This document shows, one piece after another, positions 10,201 through 19,600 of a stretch of 64,000 nt of DNA. The notes below the pieces were generated by a model. The model had not been told where the DNA came from. It saw only the letters and a list, made by a program, of their open reading frames with translations, and did no database searches. Position 1 is the stretch's first letter; every line of letters begins with the position of its first letter. Both the position numbers and the translations under genes were made by a program. This DNA is from Schizochytrium sp. CCTCC M209059. Taxonomy: Eukaryota > Sar > Bigyra > Thraustochytrida > Thraustochytriidae. The DNA is taken from the NCBI GenBank assembly GCA_000818945.1, contig KN805404.1:74475-138474 (forward strand), read 5' to 3'.

Positions 10201-13200
10201 ACCGCGCCGCGGCCCAAGAATAAGGTACTTCGTCGCCGCGATGGTGTCGACCTTGCCTCGCGCTCGCAGTGGCTTTGCGAGGGTTTTCTCGATGGCGGCA
10301 CGCGTTCACGATCGAGAATGTACTTTACAGAGTTCCGCTATCTCGACGAGCCCGACGTTCACTACAAGCTACTTGACCACGTCCTTCTCTTTCGTATCAG
10401 TCCAGATGGCGAAGAGGAAGACGACGACGAAGACGAAGACGAAGAAATGGAGGGAAAGGACACAAATGTCCCAGGCGATGAGGCTGGTGCGACATCACCA
10501 ACTGCCGGAATTGCCCGCACTCCACGATCTGGCGGTTTGCAGCCAGCTTCGCCGTCGCGCAAGCCTGTTGCCGCTGCCAGTGACCCACTTGCAAGCACAA
10601 ATGGAACTGCACATGGAGCCGCGAATGGTCTCAATGGGACCACTGAGACCTCCAAGGCGAGTACGCCCAAGGGGGCTGGGAGAAAATCGAGCAAAGCCAC
10701 CCCCGACTTTTATGTTGGCCAAATTGAGGCCATGTGGGAGGAGACGGATGGCCAGCGCAAAGCTCGCATCGCCTGGTTCTTTTGGCCTGAAGAAACGCAG
10801 ATTCCGCCTGATCAAGTCCTGCAGGACGAGGTGTTCTCCTCCAATGAGGTTGACACGGTGCCGCTCTCTTCAATCGCGGCCAAACTTCTTGTGCTTCCGT
10901 ATCCTGCCTACCTTGAGCACCAAAAGCAAGGTTTGTCCCCCTACGACACGGGCATCGCCGGCTCTGTCTTGACCGGGCGCACCGTCGATGCGCAGGTAGC
11001 AGGGTGGGTGCCGCCGGGCGTCAGCACGACTGGCGGGGTCGAGGACGACGGCCTTGTTGCCGAAACAAGGTCGAGCTCGCGCCGTGGGGCGGACTCCTCC
11101 GTGGCTGGAACGCCCGCTCGTGGCGGAAAGAACAAGACCCCAGCCGCGTCCACAAATTCGCGCGCAGAGTCCCCCGTGGGATTCAAGTCGTCTCCTGCAA
11201 CGCCCGGGGCGGCCTCGGCCATGGGGAACCAGGAGCTGGAGATCGGAACGCGTCTGCGCGACAAATACCGCGACAAGCTGCTTCTCGCTCGACGTGTTCT
11301 CTTTTCACGGCGCCACTACCACTATCGCGCAAACAAGCTTGTCGGTACAGACCACCCCTCCATGGAGACCGGGTCAGCGCTCAACCCCTGGATGCACAGC
11401 TTTCTCCTCGCGAGCTTCGAAAAGCCCGATTCCTCGCGCCTTCTTTCCGAAAAAGACCAGACGTCGGAGCGCGTCTGCAATTACACGCTGGGCATTGCGG
11501 AATCAAAGTCAGTTCCAGAGGTCGATACGCTGCACAAAGTTTCGGGTCTGCAAGCTATGCTCGACACAGCGCCCCAGTGCAGCTTTTGCTTTGAGAACAT
11601 GCCTTTTGTGGGCCACATCAAGTGCGCAGTATGCGCGGGCGTGAACATTTGCTTTGAATGCTTTGGTCTCGGGCGGCAGGGGCTTGTCACTGCCAACAAC
11701 AACGTGCGAGTCCTTCACCGCTGTTCTCATCCCTACCGCATCGCTCAGCCCGTTCTCGACTACTCAAACCCCAGGCTGGCCGAAGAGATCTTGTCATGGA
11801 TGTGCACCATGTACGGTCTCGCTGCACCCGAGTTCAGCATTGTCGGCATCGTGCGCGGGCCCCTTCCTGCTAGCGAGGAGCGAGCCCCGTCCACGCGGTA
11901 TCGGCACGCGGTCACTGTGGAATATGGCGTGGCGCGTATCAAGATCAAGCACTCCAAGTCAGGTCAAATCGCGCGCGTTCTTGGTTCACGCTTTGGCAAA
12001 TCAATCGCAGAGTCTCGTGGCATTGTCGCCGTCGACGCCTTGGCAGCCGTCTTTGGCGTTGCAAACAAGTACACGGGGGCTCTACTTGCCAACGAATGGA
12101 GTGGCGGTGAGGCGATGCGACTTGTGGACAGTCTTGAGGCGCACAGCTTGGCCTGGGAGCCTGCGGAAGAGGTCGTGGGAAGCAAGTTGGCCCTCGAGTG
12201 TGCGCAATACTTTACTTGTTATTTGCATCCAGCTTGGGCTGCTGAGAGCGAGTGGGCCGAGGCGCTGCGCAAGCTCCACGAGGAGAATGAGATTCCGCAG
12301 GGCAAGGCCACCTACGTAGGGACGCTGCCGCCCGCAGCCCCAGAAAGCGTGGCGGCTGCAACGCGAGACGCGAGTCTTTGGGGCCAAAAGGTCCATCAAA
12401 TGACCCTGCGACGTTCCAAGATTGCACGTCGCACAAAACGTGGTCTTGCATTTGCCGTCGTGGACGGCCAGACTGTCTTTGCCAAGCGTCCAGAGGCCTT
12501 TACCGCCCGCGTCACGGACGAAACGGATCCGATTCTTCGGAATTTGGGCATCGACCCTGCATCGCTCGTGCCGTCGCAAGCTTTTGTCGAGGGCCAGCGC
12601 ACGGCATTCTCTTCCTTTCTTCATGGGATGGGTCGGTCTATGTGCGCCATTTGCGATAAATTGATTGGACCCGATGAGTCGAAGCTGGTCATATGTGATG
12701 GATGTGACTCAGAGTTCCATTCGGAGTGTCTCAAGCCGCCGCTCGAGTCATCGCCCGATGGCGACTGGTTCTGTCCGGACTGTATCGCGGATCGCGAGTA
12801 CATTTACGACCACGCCTCGTGGGGTCAAGCGGGCGAAGCGCTCGTGCGCGCCCTTTCGCTCACCAATGCGGAAGATCAAAAGTCGCAGGCATGGAAGCAC
12901 CGCGCGCTCGAATGGCGCGATAACAACGCCGTTCTCGAGCAAGCCACGCAGGCAGCACTCGCCATGGGATTCACAGTGAGCGCGGCGGCCTCGACGCCTC
13001 GGGCGTCCAAGTCGCCTCGTCCGTCGACCTCGGCGAAGAGCAAGTCAACCAAGTCTGCGAAAAAGGCAACGGCGTCCTCCAAGAAGACCGCGCGACCCTC
13101 GTCCAAGTCTCGAAGTTCCACGGCGGGAGATGGCGGTGGCGGCAAGTCTGTGCAGCTAAAGGACGATTTGCAGCGTGCATCGTCATCTTCTTCGTCACAA

Positions 13201-13719
13201 TCCTCCAAATCAGCAGTGCCCGCTGCATCGTCGTTGGCTTCGGTGCCTGGGTCGCCCCCGGGAGCCGCCGAAAAGGAGGACCCTGAGGGCGAGAAGCCCC
13301 CGGCGGAGATTTTTGACTTGCCCCCGCCCCCTGTCATTGATCCCAATGCGACGCCCGGTCAAGCCTTGGCGGCTTATGTTGCTCACGATCGAATGGTTTC
13401 CGGAGAGGGTACCCCCGCTGGCGATGCCACTCAGCGCAGCCTTGGAGAGCAATCTATCCCCAAGCTCGAGTTCTTTCCGCGAGAGGTTCTTGCAGCCTCG
13501 GCGTGGGAGACGCGTCATTACGCAGCGGCTCGTGTTGCGAATCTCGAAGCGAGCAATCATGGCCTCGCCGAGGCTCTTCATCTTGTAGTGGCACAGAGAG
13601 ACGCGCTTCTCGCACTTTTGCATGACAAGACGGAGGGCAAGGCCAAGGCCTTGGACGTAGAGCCGCGCGCACACGAAGAGTCCACCGCGAATGTCCCAGT
13701 TTCAGACCCAAGTGCGTAG
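7264..13719 (+). CDS. Large multi-reader chromatin protein (Tudor-like, BAH, ZZ, PHD)
   Basis: The predicted protein has 2,151 residues from the ATG at 7264. Domains in order: a Tudor-like motif (GDQVFAKDRFDNWQTGVVV, about 38-60); a long acidic tract (about 255-325); a basic Arg/Glu tract (about 575-615); an AP2-like strand pattern (SKWEASV to VVGSYALSDDA, about 625-680); a split Cys-rich finger (CAVCHEH near 698, CDLCTRKYH near 877, CETCSAC near 903); a BAH domain split by a Pro/Ser/acidic insert (YFTEFRYLD near 1020 to AWFFWPEETQIP near 1170); an ADA2-like ZZ finger (CSFCFENM, CAVCAGVNICFECF, about 1438-1485, then HPYRI); and a canonical PHD finger (CAICDKLI, CDGCDSEFHSECL, WFCPDC, about 1792-1842). 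The tail is Ser/Lys-rich. Such modules read histone tails in the nucleus, so a scaffold of a histone-modifying complex is the inference. No catalytic domain is visible. I do not recognise a one-to-one orthologue. Confidence 0.85.
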   Translation: MTRATRRRASGAAATAASATPARRGHSRAPAAAAEPKLSIGDQVFAKDRFDNWQTGVVVEARPSNDPSFKPVHHEAMRRQVARKRTAGLKLEGSDRAASDDAHLSSSSAAARAEAALLDAKSTHENAAAAAAAVDPGSWVLVSTGGSAPEWLLYASRGPVCVAELGIPCICERHADVDSDAGADDADADVNVGRASRKRQRAAPRRTTPARKAASANRTPAQHSRPRKRRRATPQAGAYKEADDDEDDEHFVYNDNQSSAEEYEEEDEDEDDDDDDDDDDDDGDDNDDDDDNDEAVVDNDIDDDEDASADANADAERGEEHDVIGKTRSRGRTRQPSQNESVQQSAQAKRPRGAQNVAAQDQEENGRSSEDATTSEGKTVANGHSRDHANENGPQTPSTSDQEDNTFGRRTRHSARRTRADSSVKDGPREGEKSSSKEDSKDEENIPRDSSLMIDGHFSFNHDKLNLTSLKDYDETRDGEVTPQHIEDLRYRLHLPMADVFREAFLEGGQVNAAYCWMKLHHLHRPSIQDAGMRLKQWYVTHKDRDAPEGPPPNFGERMRDRRAASQGNTPPPSKNRRRDRERERKLKRKRDRERDRTRDRKAERERRRERNAAGIRMNDLVPDLPLGVKLVGSKWEASVHLAPNVARTFVVGSYALSDDACKALELARKAISEHRAQMAVERKITFQEMERSGIASQCAVCHEHINTSASSAPQSDGPAQSDVAMPSSATSATPQQQTTSTPVSSLPASAGASADANVVAMEVEGVKSEANVAAMEIDGATPAPASVPAPTPAPAAAPAPAEPSGIANGHKSEGASSVVIPPAQSIEVPLASQETNPSGKGPEPEASQTTTTAALATPSTSSPPAVKIWQGCDLCTRKYHVPACLDRQFESDEMAPRDPNCETCSACLKLLLQLATEAARSIVPSGGGGRRASRRRADFDAADDSKSAVLGASPASRRPESDRPSFGFPVSKGFIKMPTAPRPKNKVLRRRDGVDLASRSQWLCEGFLDGGTRSRSRMYFTEFRYLDEPDVHYKLLDHVLLFRISPDGEEEDDDEDEDEEMEGKDTNVPGDEAGATSPTAGIARTPRSGGLQPASPSRKPVAAASDPLASTNGTAHGAANGLNGTTETSKASTPKGAGRKSSKATPDFYVGQIEAMWEETDGQRKARIAWFFWPEETQIPPDQVLQDEVFSSNEVDTVPLSSIAAKLLVLPYPAYLEHQKQGLSPYDTGIAGSVLTGRTVDAQVAGWVPPGVSTTGGVEDDGLVAETRSSSRRGADSSVAGTPARGGKNKTPAASTNSRAESPVGFKSSPATPGAASAMGNQELEIGTRLRDKYRDKLLLARRVLFSRRHYHYRANKLVGTDHPSMETGSALNPWMHSFLLASFEKPDSSRLLSEKDQTSERVCNYTLGIAESKSVPEVDTLHKVSGLQAMLDTAPQCSFCFENMPFVGHIKCAVCAGVNICFECFGLGRQGLVTANNNVRVLHRCSHPYRIAQPVLDYSNPRLAEEILSWMCTMYGLAAPEFSIVGIVRGPLPASEERAPSTRYRHAVTVEYGVARIKIKHSKSGQIARVLGSRFGKSIAESRGIVAVDALAAVFGVANKYTGALLANEWSGGEAMRLVDSLEAHSLAWEPAEEVVGSKLALECAQYFTCYLHPAWAAESEWAEALRKLHEENEIPQGKATYVGTLPPAAPESVAAATRDASLWGQKVHQMTLRRSKIARRTKRGLAFAVVDGQTVFAKRPEAFTARVTDETDPILRNLGIDPASLVPSQAFVEGQRTAFSSFLHGMGRSMCAICDKLIGPDESKLVICDGCDSEFHSECLKPPLESSPDGDWFCPDCIADREYIYDHASWGQAGEALVRALSLTNAEDQKSQAWKHRALEWRDNNAVLEQATQAALAMGFTVSAAASTPRASKSPRPSTSAKSKSTKSAKKATASSKKTARPSSKSRSSTAGDGGGGKSVQLKDDLQRASSSSSSQSSKSAVPAASSLASVPGSPPGAAEKEDPEGEKPPAEIFDLPPPPVIDPNATPGQALAAYVAHDRMVSGEGTPAGDATQRSLGEQSIPKLEFFPREVLAASAWETRHYAAARVANLEASNHGLAEALHLVVAQRDALLALLHDKTEGKAKALDVEPRAHEESTANVPVSDPSA

Positions 13720-13913
13720 ATGCAGAAGTGGAACTGATAGAGAATGTGAGTTGGGACTTCAGATTCTTGGGGTCACCACTTTGCACGTAGACAACACGAG
13801 AAAGCCAGAGGGATGGAGGGGTGCCAGCTTTCTTTCCCGAAGAAGGCACGAGATAATAGAAACATGATTCACGTTTGACTTTTTTTTTTAAATGATGGTT
13901 TGTTCCGTCTCGC

Positions 13914-15245
13914 TCACCTTGCACGCTTGTTCGATTGCTTCTTGCCCTTCTTCTTGGTCTTGTTTTTGTTCGACTTATTACCCTTGTTCTGAGTTGAAAG
14001 AGACTTGTCTGCCTCGTCTTGAGCTTCGTCCGCCTTGTTGCCGTCAGCGTTATCATTGCTGTCGACATCCGCTTCTGCCTCCGCACTGTTATGATCCACT
14101 TCATCGTCGGCGTCGCTGTCGTTCATCTCATACATTTCCATGGCTTGTTCATCGCCCGCTGCAATGGCTGCCTTGCGCCGCTTTTCGCGCTTTTCGCGAC
14201 TCACGGCGCGTCTCTTTGCCCGTGCCGACTCGGCATCGGCCTTCATAAAGACAAAAGTACGCGCCGGCATTTTGGTAATGTCGGTATTGGCCTCTGCATC
14301 TCCACTGGCGTTGGCACCGAGCGTCCGCCGATGCTCGTAGCCGTCGTAGACCGCCGGATCGAAGGCCAACTGGGAATGAACCTTGAAAAGACCAGTATTT
14401 ACAGCGACCTGGGCAAGGCGCCACGAGTCGTACGGTTCGCCGCTCTTAATGGTGACGTGAACTTGACCTTGCGCGGAGAGCACAGTGTGCGCGCTCACAA
14501 AAAATTCTGCGAGAAACTCGCGATGCACTTGGTTGTTCTTTTCGGTGTCGGTAATGCCACATCCAAGATGAGGAAAGTTGAACAGGATGCGATCGAAGCC
14601 TACGCTCGCGGTCACCGTCTTGCCCCTTTTACCGCCTTCTCGCTCCTCGTCGTCGTTTTGGTTCTCGTTGTCGTCGTCGTCGTCGTCAATGTCGTCGTGC
14701 TCGTCATCGTCGTCTTCATTGTCTTCTTGCTCGTCATCGTCTTGAAAAGTTTGCCCTTCGGACTCGCAAAGGTCGGCGAGCGAGCGTACCAGCCGTTTGC
14801 TCTGCAAGAGCTTGGTAGCATCGATGCCGGTATGCACAGTGACGCCGGACGCCTTAATTTCGCGCACAATGTCCTTGACATCGGGGTACTTTCGCACGAG
14901 GTCCTCCTTGCTGTCATAGCAGGTTGCCACCACCTTGAAGCCGACGAGGTCCTCGACGTCGCTGGGTCCCTCGTCCGAGGCCTGGTCCTTTTCCCAGCCG
15001 CGGATCAGCCCGCGCGTGAAGGAAAAGTTGCCCTCGCCGACCAGGAGGGTACGGTGCGCAGGGCTCACGAGCTGGCGCGCCTTCTCCGTCTCGCTGCGCA
15101 CGCGCTTGGCCTCGCGCTGGGCCTCCGTCTCGTGCGCCTGCTTCTCGCGCCGCCGCTTGCGCCCGCTCTCCTTGACCAGCTGCTTGCGGCGCGAGATGAG
15201 CTTGTCGCGCCGCCGGTGCGTGCCCGTCAGCCGCCGCCGCCCCAT
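13914..15245 (-). CDS. 25S rRNA uridine-N3-methyltransferase-like (BMT5 domain)
   Basis: This 443-residue protein carries the Rossmann-like BMT5 domain (PF10354 family). The SAM-binding loop LLVGEGNFSF is at about residue 67. ATCYDS, FNFPHLGCG and HVTIKSGEPYDSW follow in the order seen in yeast Bmt5, which makes m3U in large-subunit rRNA. The N terminus is Lys/Arg-rich and suits nucleolar import. An acidic Asp/Glu insert (about 175-205) splits the domain, and the tail is Lys/Asn-rich. The frame extends upstream only to a GTG inside CTGC and TGTC microsatellites, so the ATG at 15245 is taken as the start. It is tail-to-tail with the chromatin gene, 194 bases apart. Substrate identity is by family only. 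Confidence 0.88.
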   Translation of the reverse strand: MGRRRLTGTHRRRDKLISRRKQLVKESGRKRRREKQAHETEAQREAKRVRSETEKARQLVSPAHRTLLVGEGNFSFTRGLIRGWEKDQASDEGPSDVEDLVGFKVVATCYDSKEDLVRKYPDVKDIVREIKASGVTVHTGIDATKLLQSKRLVRSLADLCESEGQTFQDDDEQEDNEDDDDEHDDIDDDDDDNENQNDDEEREGGKRGKTVTASVGFDRILFNFPHLGCGITDTEKNNQVHREFLAEFFVSAHTVLSAQGQVHVTIKSGEPYDSWRLAQVAVNTGLFKVHSQLAFDPAVYDGYEHRRTLGANASGDAEANTDITKMPARTFVFMKADAESARAKRRAVSREKREKRRKAAIAAGDEQAMEMYEMNDSDADDEVDHNSAEAEADVDSNDNADGNKADEAQDEADKSLSTQNKGNKSNKNKTKKKGKKQSNKRAR

Positions 15246-16660
15246 CCTGCCCCGCGCCCGCGCCCGCCCCGCTCCCGCTCGCCGCGCGCGCGAGTCCTGC
15301 CGCCGCTCGCGCGAGTCCTGCGCCGCTCGGGTCTGCTGTCTGCCTGCCTGCCTGCCTGCCTCTGCCTGTCTGTCTGTCTGTCTGCCCGTCTCGGCCCTTC
15401 GCCGCGGCCACCCAACCTGCTGGGCACAGCCGGGACGTCGGCCGGGGTCCGGCCTGACGCGGAGAACCACAGCACAGAACCCGGGCGAGAAGGGAAAGGA
15501 AAGGAAAGGAAAGGAAAGAGATAAAATGCAAACGCCAAGGACGCGGGAAGTCTTTGATTCGGCGCTCGATAGTGCAGAGCAGGCAGGGGTGACGTGTACG
15601 TATACGCTGAGACGACGGGGAGGAGAGGAGGACTGGGTATGTGAAGCTGCAGCAGCAGATTGGAGGTTGCATTTCCAATGTCACCAGACCGACAGTCCGA
15701 ATCATGAAAGTCCGAATCCTGCTGGGCTTGTGATTCCAGAACCATCATGAAAATTATAATACATTCTGCATTCTTCTTTCGTGGGTCCTTCACGTGCACG
15801 CCATCGCCCGCCGTCGCCGTCGCCATCATTTCCTCCCTCATTTCTGTCCTTCGACATGCCATTGGCATTCAGTGGGCGACTCGAGCAGGAGCAGACTCTG
15901 CGAAATAGCAAGCCTTGAGAGTGTTCATCAATGGCATTGCGGCACTGCTCCGAGTTCGAGTCCGAGTCCACGTGCCCGAGTCCTCCTGGCAGTGCAGTGG
16001 CACTCGCGGCAGCTCGTTCTTCCCGATGCTTCTTTCCCGCCGGGCTCCCCTTCCCTCACTCCCCTTCCTCCATTTCATTTCCCCCCCCCCCCCAACNNNN
16101 NNNNNNNNNNNNNNNNNNNNNNNNNNNNNNNNNNNNNNNNNNNNNNNNNNNNNNNNNNNNNNNNNNNNNNNNNNNNNNNNNNNNNNNNNNNNNNNNNNNN
16201 NNNNNNNNNNNNNNNNNNNNNNNNNNNNNNNNNNNNNNNNNNNNNNNNNNNNNNNNNNNNNNNNNNNNNNNNNNNNNNNNNNNNNNNNNNNNNNNNNNNN
16301 NNNNNNNNNNNNNNNNNNNNNNNNNNNNNNNNNNNNNNNNNNNNNNNNNNNNNNNNNNNNNNNNNNNNNNNNNNNNNNNNNNNNNNNNNNNNNNNNNNNN
16401 NNNNNNNNNNNNNNNNNNNNNNNNNNNNNNNNNNNNNNNNNNNNNNNNNNNNNNNNNNNNNNNNNNNNNNNNNNNNNNNNNNNNNNNNNNNNNNNNNNNN
16501 NNNNNNNNNNNNNNNNNNNNNNNNNNNNNNNNNNNNNNNNNNNNNNNNNNNNNNNNNNNNNNNNNNNNNNNNNNNNNNNNNNNNNNNNNGAGCCGACGTG
16601 GCGCGGCGCGGCGCGGCGCGGCGCGGCGCGGCTCGAGGTTGAGCAGCCAGTGAAAAAAAA
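15246..16660. other. Divergent intergenic region between BMT5-like and bZIP genes, with gap
   Basis: The segment holds the 5' leaders of both flanking genes. On the BMT5 side are CTGC (about 15341-15361) and TGTC (about 15363-15382) tetramer runs and an AAAGG run near 15494-15518. On the bZIP side a GCGCG-type pentamer repeat (about 16603-16632) ends about 29 bases before the ATG. A C13 homopolymer at 16081-16093 immediately precedes the assembly gap. No gene is supported. Confidence 0.6.
16097..16589. other. Assembly gap (493 N)
   Basis: Undetermined bases. The left flank is a C homopolymer and the right flank a GC pentamer repeat, both hard to sequence. Open frames that cross it are not meaningful. 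Confidence 0.99.
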
Positions 16661-19600
16661 ATGGAGTGGGATAATAATAACGAGGACGAAGGCGATGTCT
16701 TCCAGTGGCTCCTGCAGGAGGGACAAGGAGGCGGCGGCGGCGTCGATAACTATGGCCAAGGCGGACCGCAGGATTTACATGGTCTCGCGCCGCAACAACA
16801 TCAACAGCACCGGCCGCATATGAGTCATTATGATCACCAGCACCAGCAGCATCGGCCTCATCAGCACCAGCAGCTCCCGGGGCCACCGCACATGCATCCG
16901 CAACACCCTTCAGAGTCGATGCCGCAGTACTCACAGCATGTGCATCATCACTCGCAGCACCCTCCGCAATATCAGCACCAGCATCCACAGCACCAGCACC
17001 AGCATCCTCATTCACACGAGATGAACACTCACGCGCAACCACCACCGTCGCAACACTCACATCTCGCACCACCACCCCATCAGCATGGTCAACGAGCGCA
17101 TCATGTGCAGCAACCCCTACCGCCAGCGCATTCTGACCCACATGGCGTGATGGAGGACGGCGCTATAAAAGTGGAAGATCATAATGCCTACGGGAAACGC
17201 GACGTCTCCTATGGTATGGGGAACAACCAGGCATTCTCTGATCCGGCTGGGAGCTTTGGATGGGCAGATGGTCTTCTCGAGGAAAGCCCCACCATGTTTT
17301 GGGATTCGACCATTCCGGACGTGGTGCCTCTCACCGACGATCTTGGTGGAGCCATGGATGCCATGATGGGTGGCACGCAAAACAATCAGCCCCCGGGCCT
17401 CGCCTCGGCCATGCATGAGTTTGCTTCTGAGGCCGCAACTGGCGCGCGAAGACGAGGCACCGCTTACTACCAAACGCAGCGTTCTCAGGCCCCTGGATAT
17501 GGTTCCTATTACGAAGCGCAGGCCAACGATCCGTACAGTGCAGTGGCAGAAGGCCACGCGTCTGATGAGTACGCGTCTGGAACGCCAGTCGACGGTCTCG
17601 CTGCTGAAGACGCAATGATCGATGATCTTTCCGCGTCTGCCGACCCGGCACTCTCGTTCAACTCTGCCACTACCGTTGCCGGGCCCGTGCCCTCTTCTGC
17701 AACGGTGCCTCCACCCCCTCCCCCTGCAGCGCCTGCAGCGCCAATAGGCGCCATGGCCAATGGCACGAATGGTCGCGGCGCCGTGACAAAGCCATCCTCT
17801 GTGACTGGTGCTCCCCAGGTCAGCCTTGCTCCAAGCGCGAGCCTTGAGGACGCGTCGCCTTCAGACAGCGCGCAGAACAAGGCCACGGGCAATCGAGGCG
17901 GCGGTCGCAAGCGCAAGGGGGCTGTAGACGCGCCCATGTCGCCTCGGAGTCGTGCGCAACGCGAAAAGAATCGCGAAGCCGTACGGAATTGCCGCAAGCG
18001 TAAGCGCGAGTACACGCAAAAGCTCAAGGATCGAGAGGCTATGCTGCTGGAGGAGAATGAGCGGCTTCGTACTCAGCTTAAACTTGGCTCAGAAGAGATG
18101 CAAGAGAGTATGCGCATGCAGTGCGAGCATTTAGTCGCCAATATGAAGGCATCGCTCAGCAAGCAGGCCGCCCCTGCCTCCACCTCTGCTTCTTCGTCTT
18201 CTTCATCTTCTCCCGCTGCCGACCCGTCAGCAAAGGCCAAGCTCGAAGAGTACACGGAGGGTTACCTCAAGACACATGAAGAACAAGGCCGAAATCGTGA
18301 GGAAGCGAGCAAGCACATCCTTTCTCGTCTCATTCGCCAAGTCGAGCCGACGCACGTTACGAAAATGTACCTGTGGCAGTGTGCGCAAGACGAGTCGTAC
18401 TTTCATACCACGGGCGGACTCTGGGAAGAGCTCTGCACTCGGCTCGGCTTGACGCGCGAGCAAAAGTTTAAGTTGCGTGACCGACGCAAGCGCGTCATTG
18501 AGATGTGCCGGGACATTGCGTCGGTGCTGGACAAGCTGGAGAACTTGCACACTCTGGTCATGAAGAAGAGACGCCTCTCCGCGGAGACGATTCTCTTCCG
18601 TAGCTTGGCGCAGGAACTTTCGCCTGCACAACTTTCGCGCTTTGTGGTCTTTGTGCACAACTTTAATTCAAATGACCCTGCACACAGAGAGGCGTGGGCC
18701 AAGTATCTCGAATCGTTTGACCCTACTATCGACTACGAGGGACTCAAGTTCACGGGACAATGGATCGTGCACAACACCAGCGCGCGCACGATCGATGACA
18801 AGTTCAGTATCGAGTCGTCCAGTCCGCAACAGGGACTTGCAGGCAAAGATGCGCAGAACGGACAGGCACAGCAGCAACAGCAACAGCAGTCCCCACCGCT
18901 GTCCCGCGAGAGGGCGACTGCAAAGCATAAATCCGAAACGGAGGGCGGCCTATCGCAAACGGAGGGAAGCGGGCAGACAGACCCTGGCTCCCCCGTACAA
19001 AACGAAGAACTCTTGCGCAATCGGCACAATAGTGCAATTGTGCTCAAACAGCTCTTTGAACAGCCAGAGGACGAACTGCGAAGCTACGCTGACGCCGCGC
19101 TTGCACCGGACATTGCTCTTTATGATCCCAACACAGTGCGCGTAATTCTGGGCATTGGAAAGGTACTCAAATACATTCGACGGATCCGCACCTCTTTTAC
19201 TGGCCTCACAGCCAAAGAAGAGAACTTTATGACGCGGAAAAACGTGGCGCGAGGAAGATGGACATTGACCGGGACGTACTATGGTCTCGGGCGAACGTCT
19301 GGCCCTGGCATTTCAAGCAAATCTGCTCCGTCATCGTCCTCGTCCTCGTCTTCGTCCTCTGAACTTCCAATGATAGACGAGACCAGCGGGATCGACGCGG
19401 TAGCAACTGGGGCCTCAGAGGGTCCCAAGGGTGAGTCCACGGACAAGGACAAGGCTATCAAAGTCGCTGCCGAACGCGTCGTACAAAAGCCCGAGGGCAA
19501 ACAAGTGTCCTTTCGTGTCATCATTGCCTACAAATTCGTGCCTGGGAGCGCACAGATTCAGCAGCTTATGGTGAGCTGGGCAGCCTTGGACGTAATGCGT

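Noticed and set aside
9146..10972. 608-codon open frame on the plus strand
   Set aside because: It overlaps the chromatin-protein gene in a shifted frame, begins at a non-conserved Met and reads as Leu/Pro/Arg-rich noise; the finger and BAH motifs are in the other frame.
14019..15524. 501-codon open frame opposite the BMT5-like gene
   Set aside because: It is the antisense of a GC-rich, acidic-repeat gene and gives poly-Val/Leu strings without a domain.
15794..17141. Open frames crossing the N gap
   Set aside because: Their continuity depends on undetermined bases.
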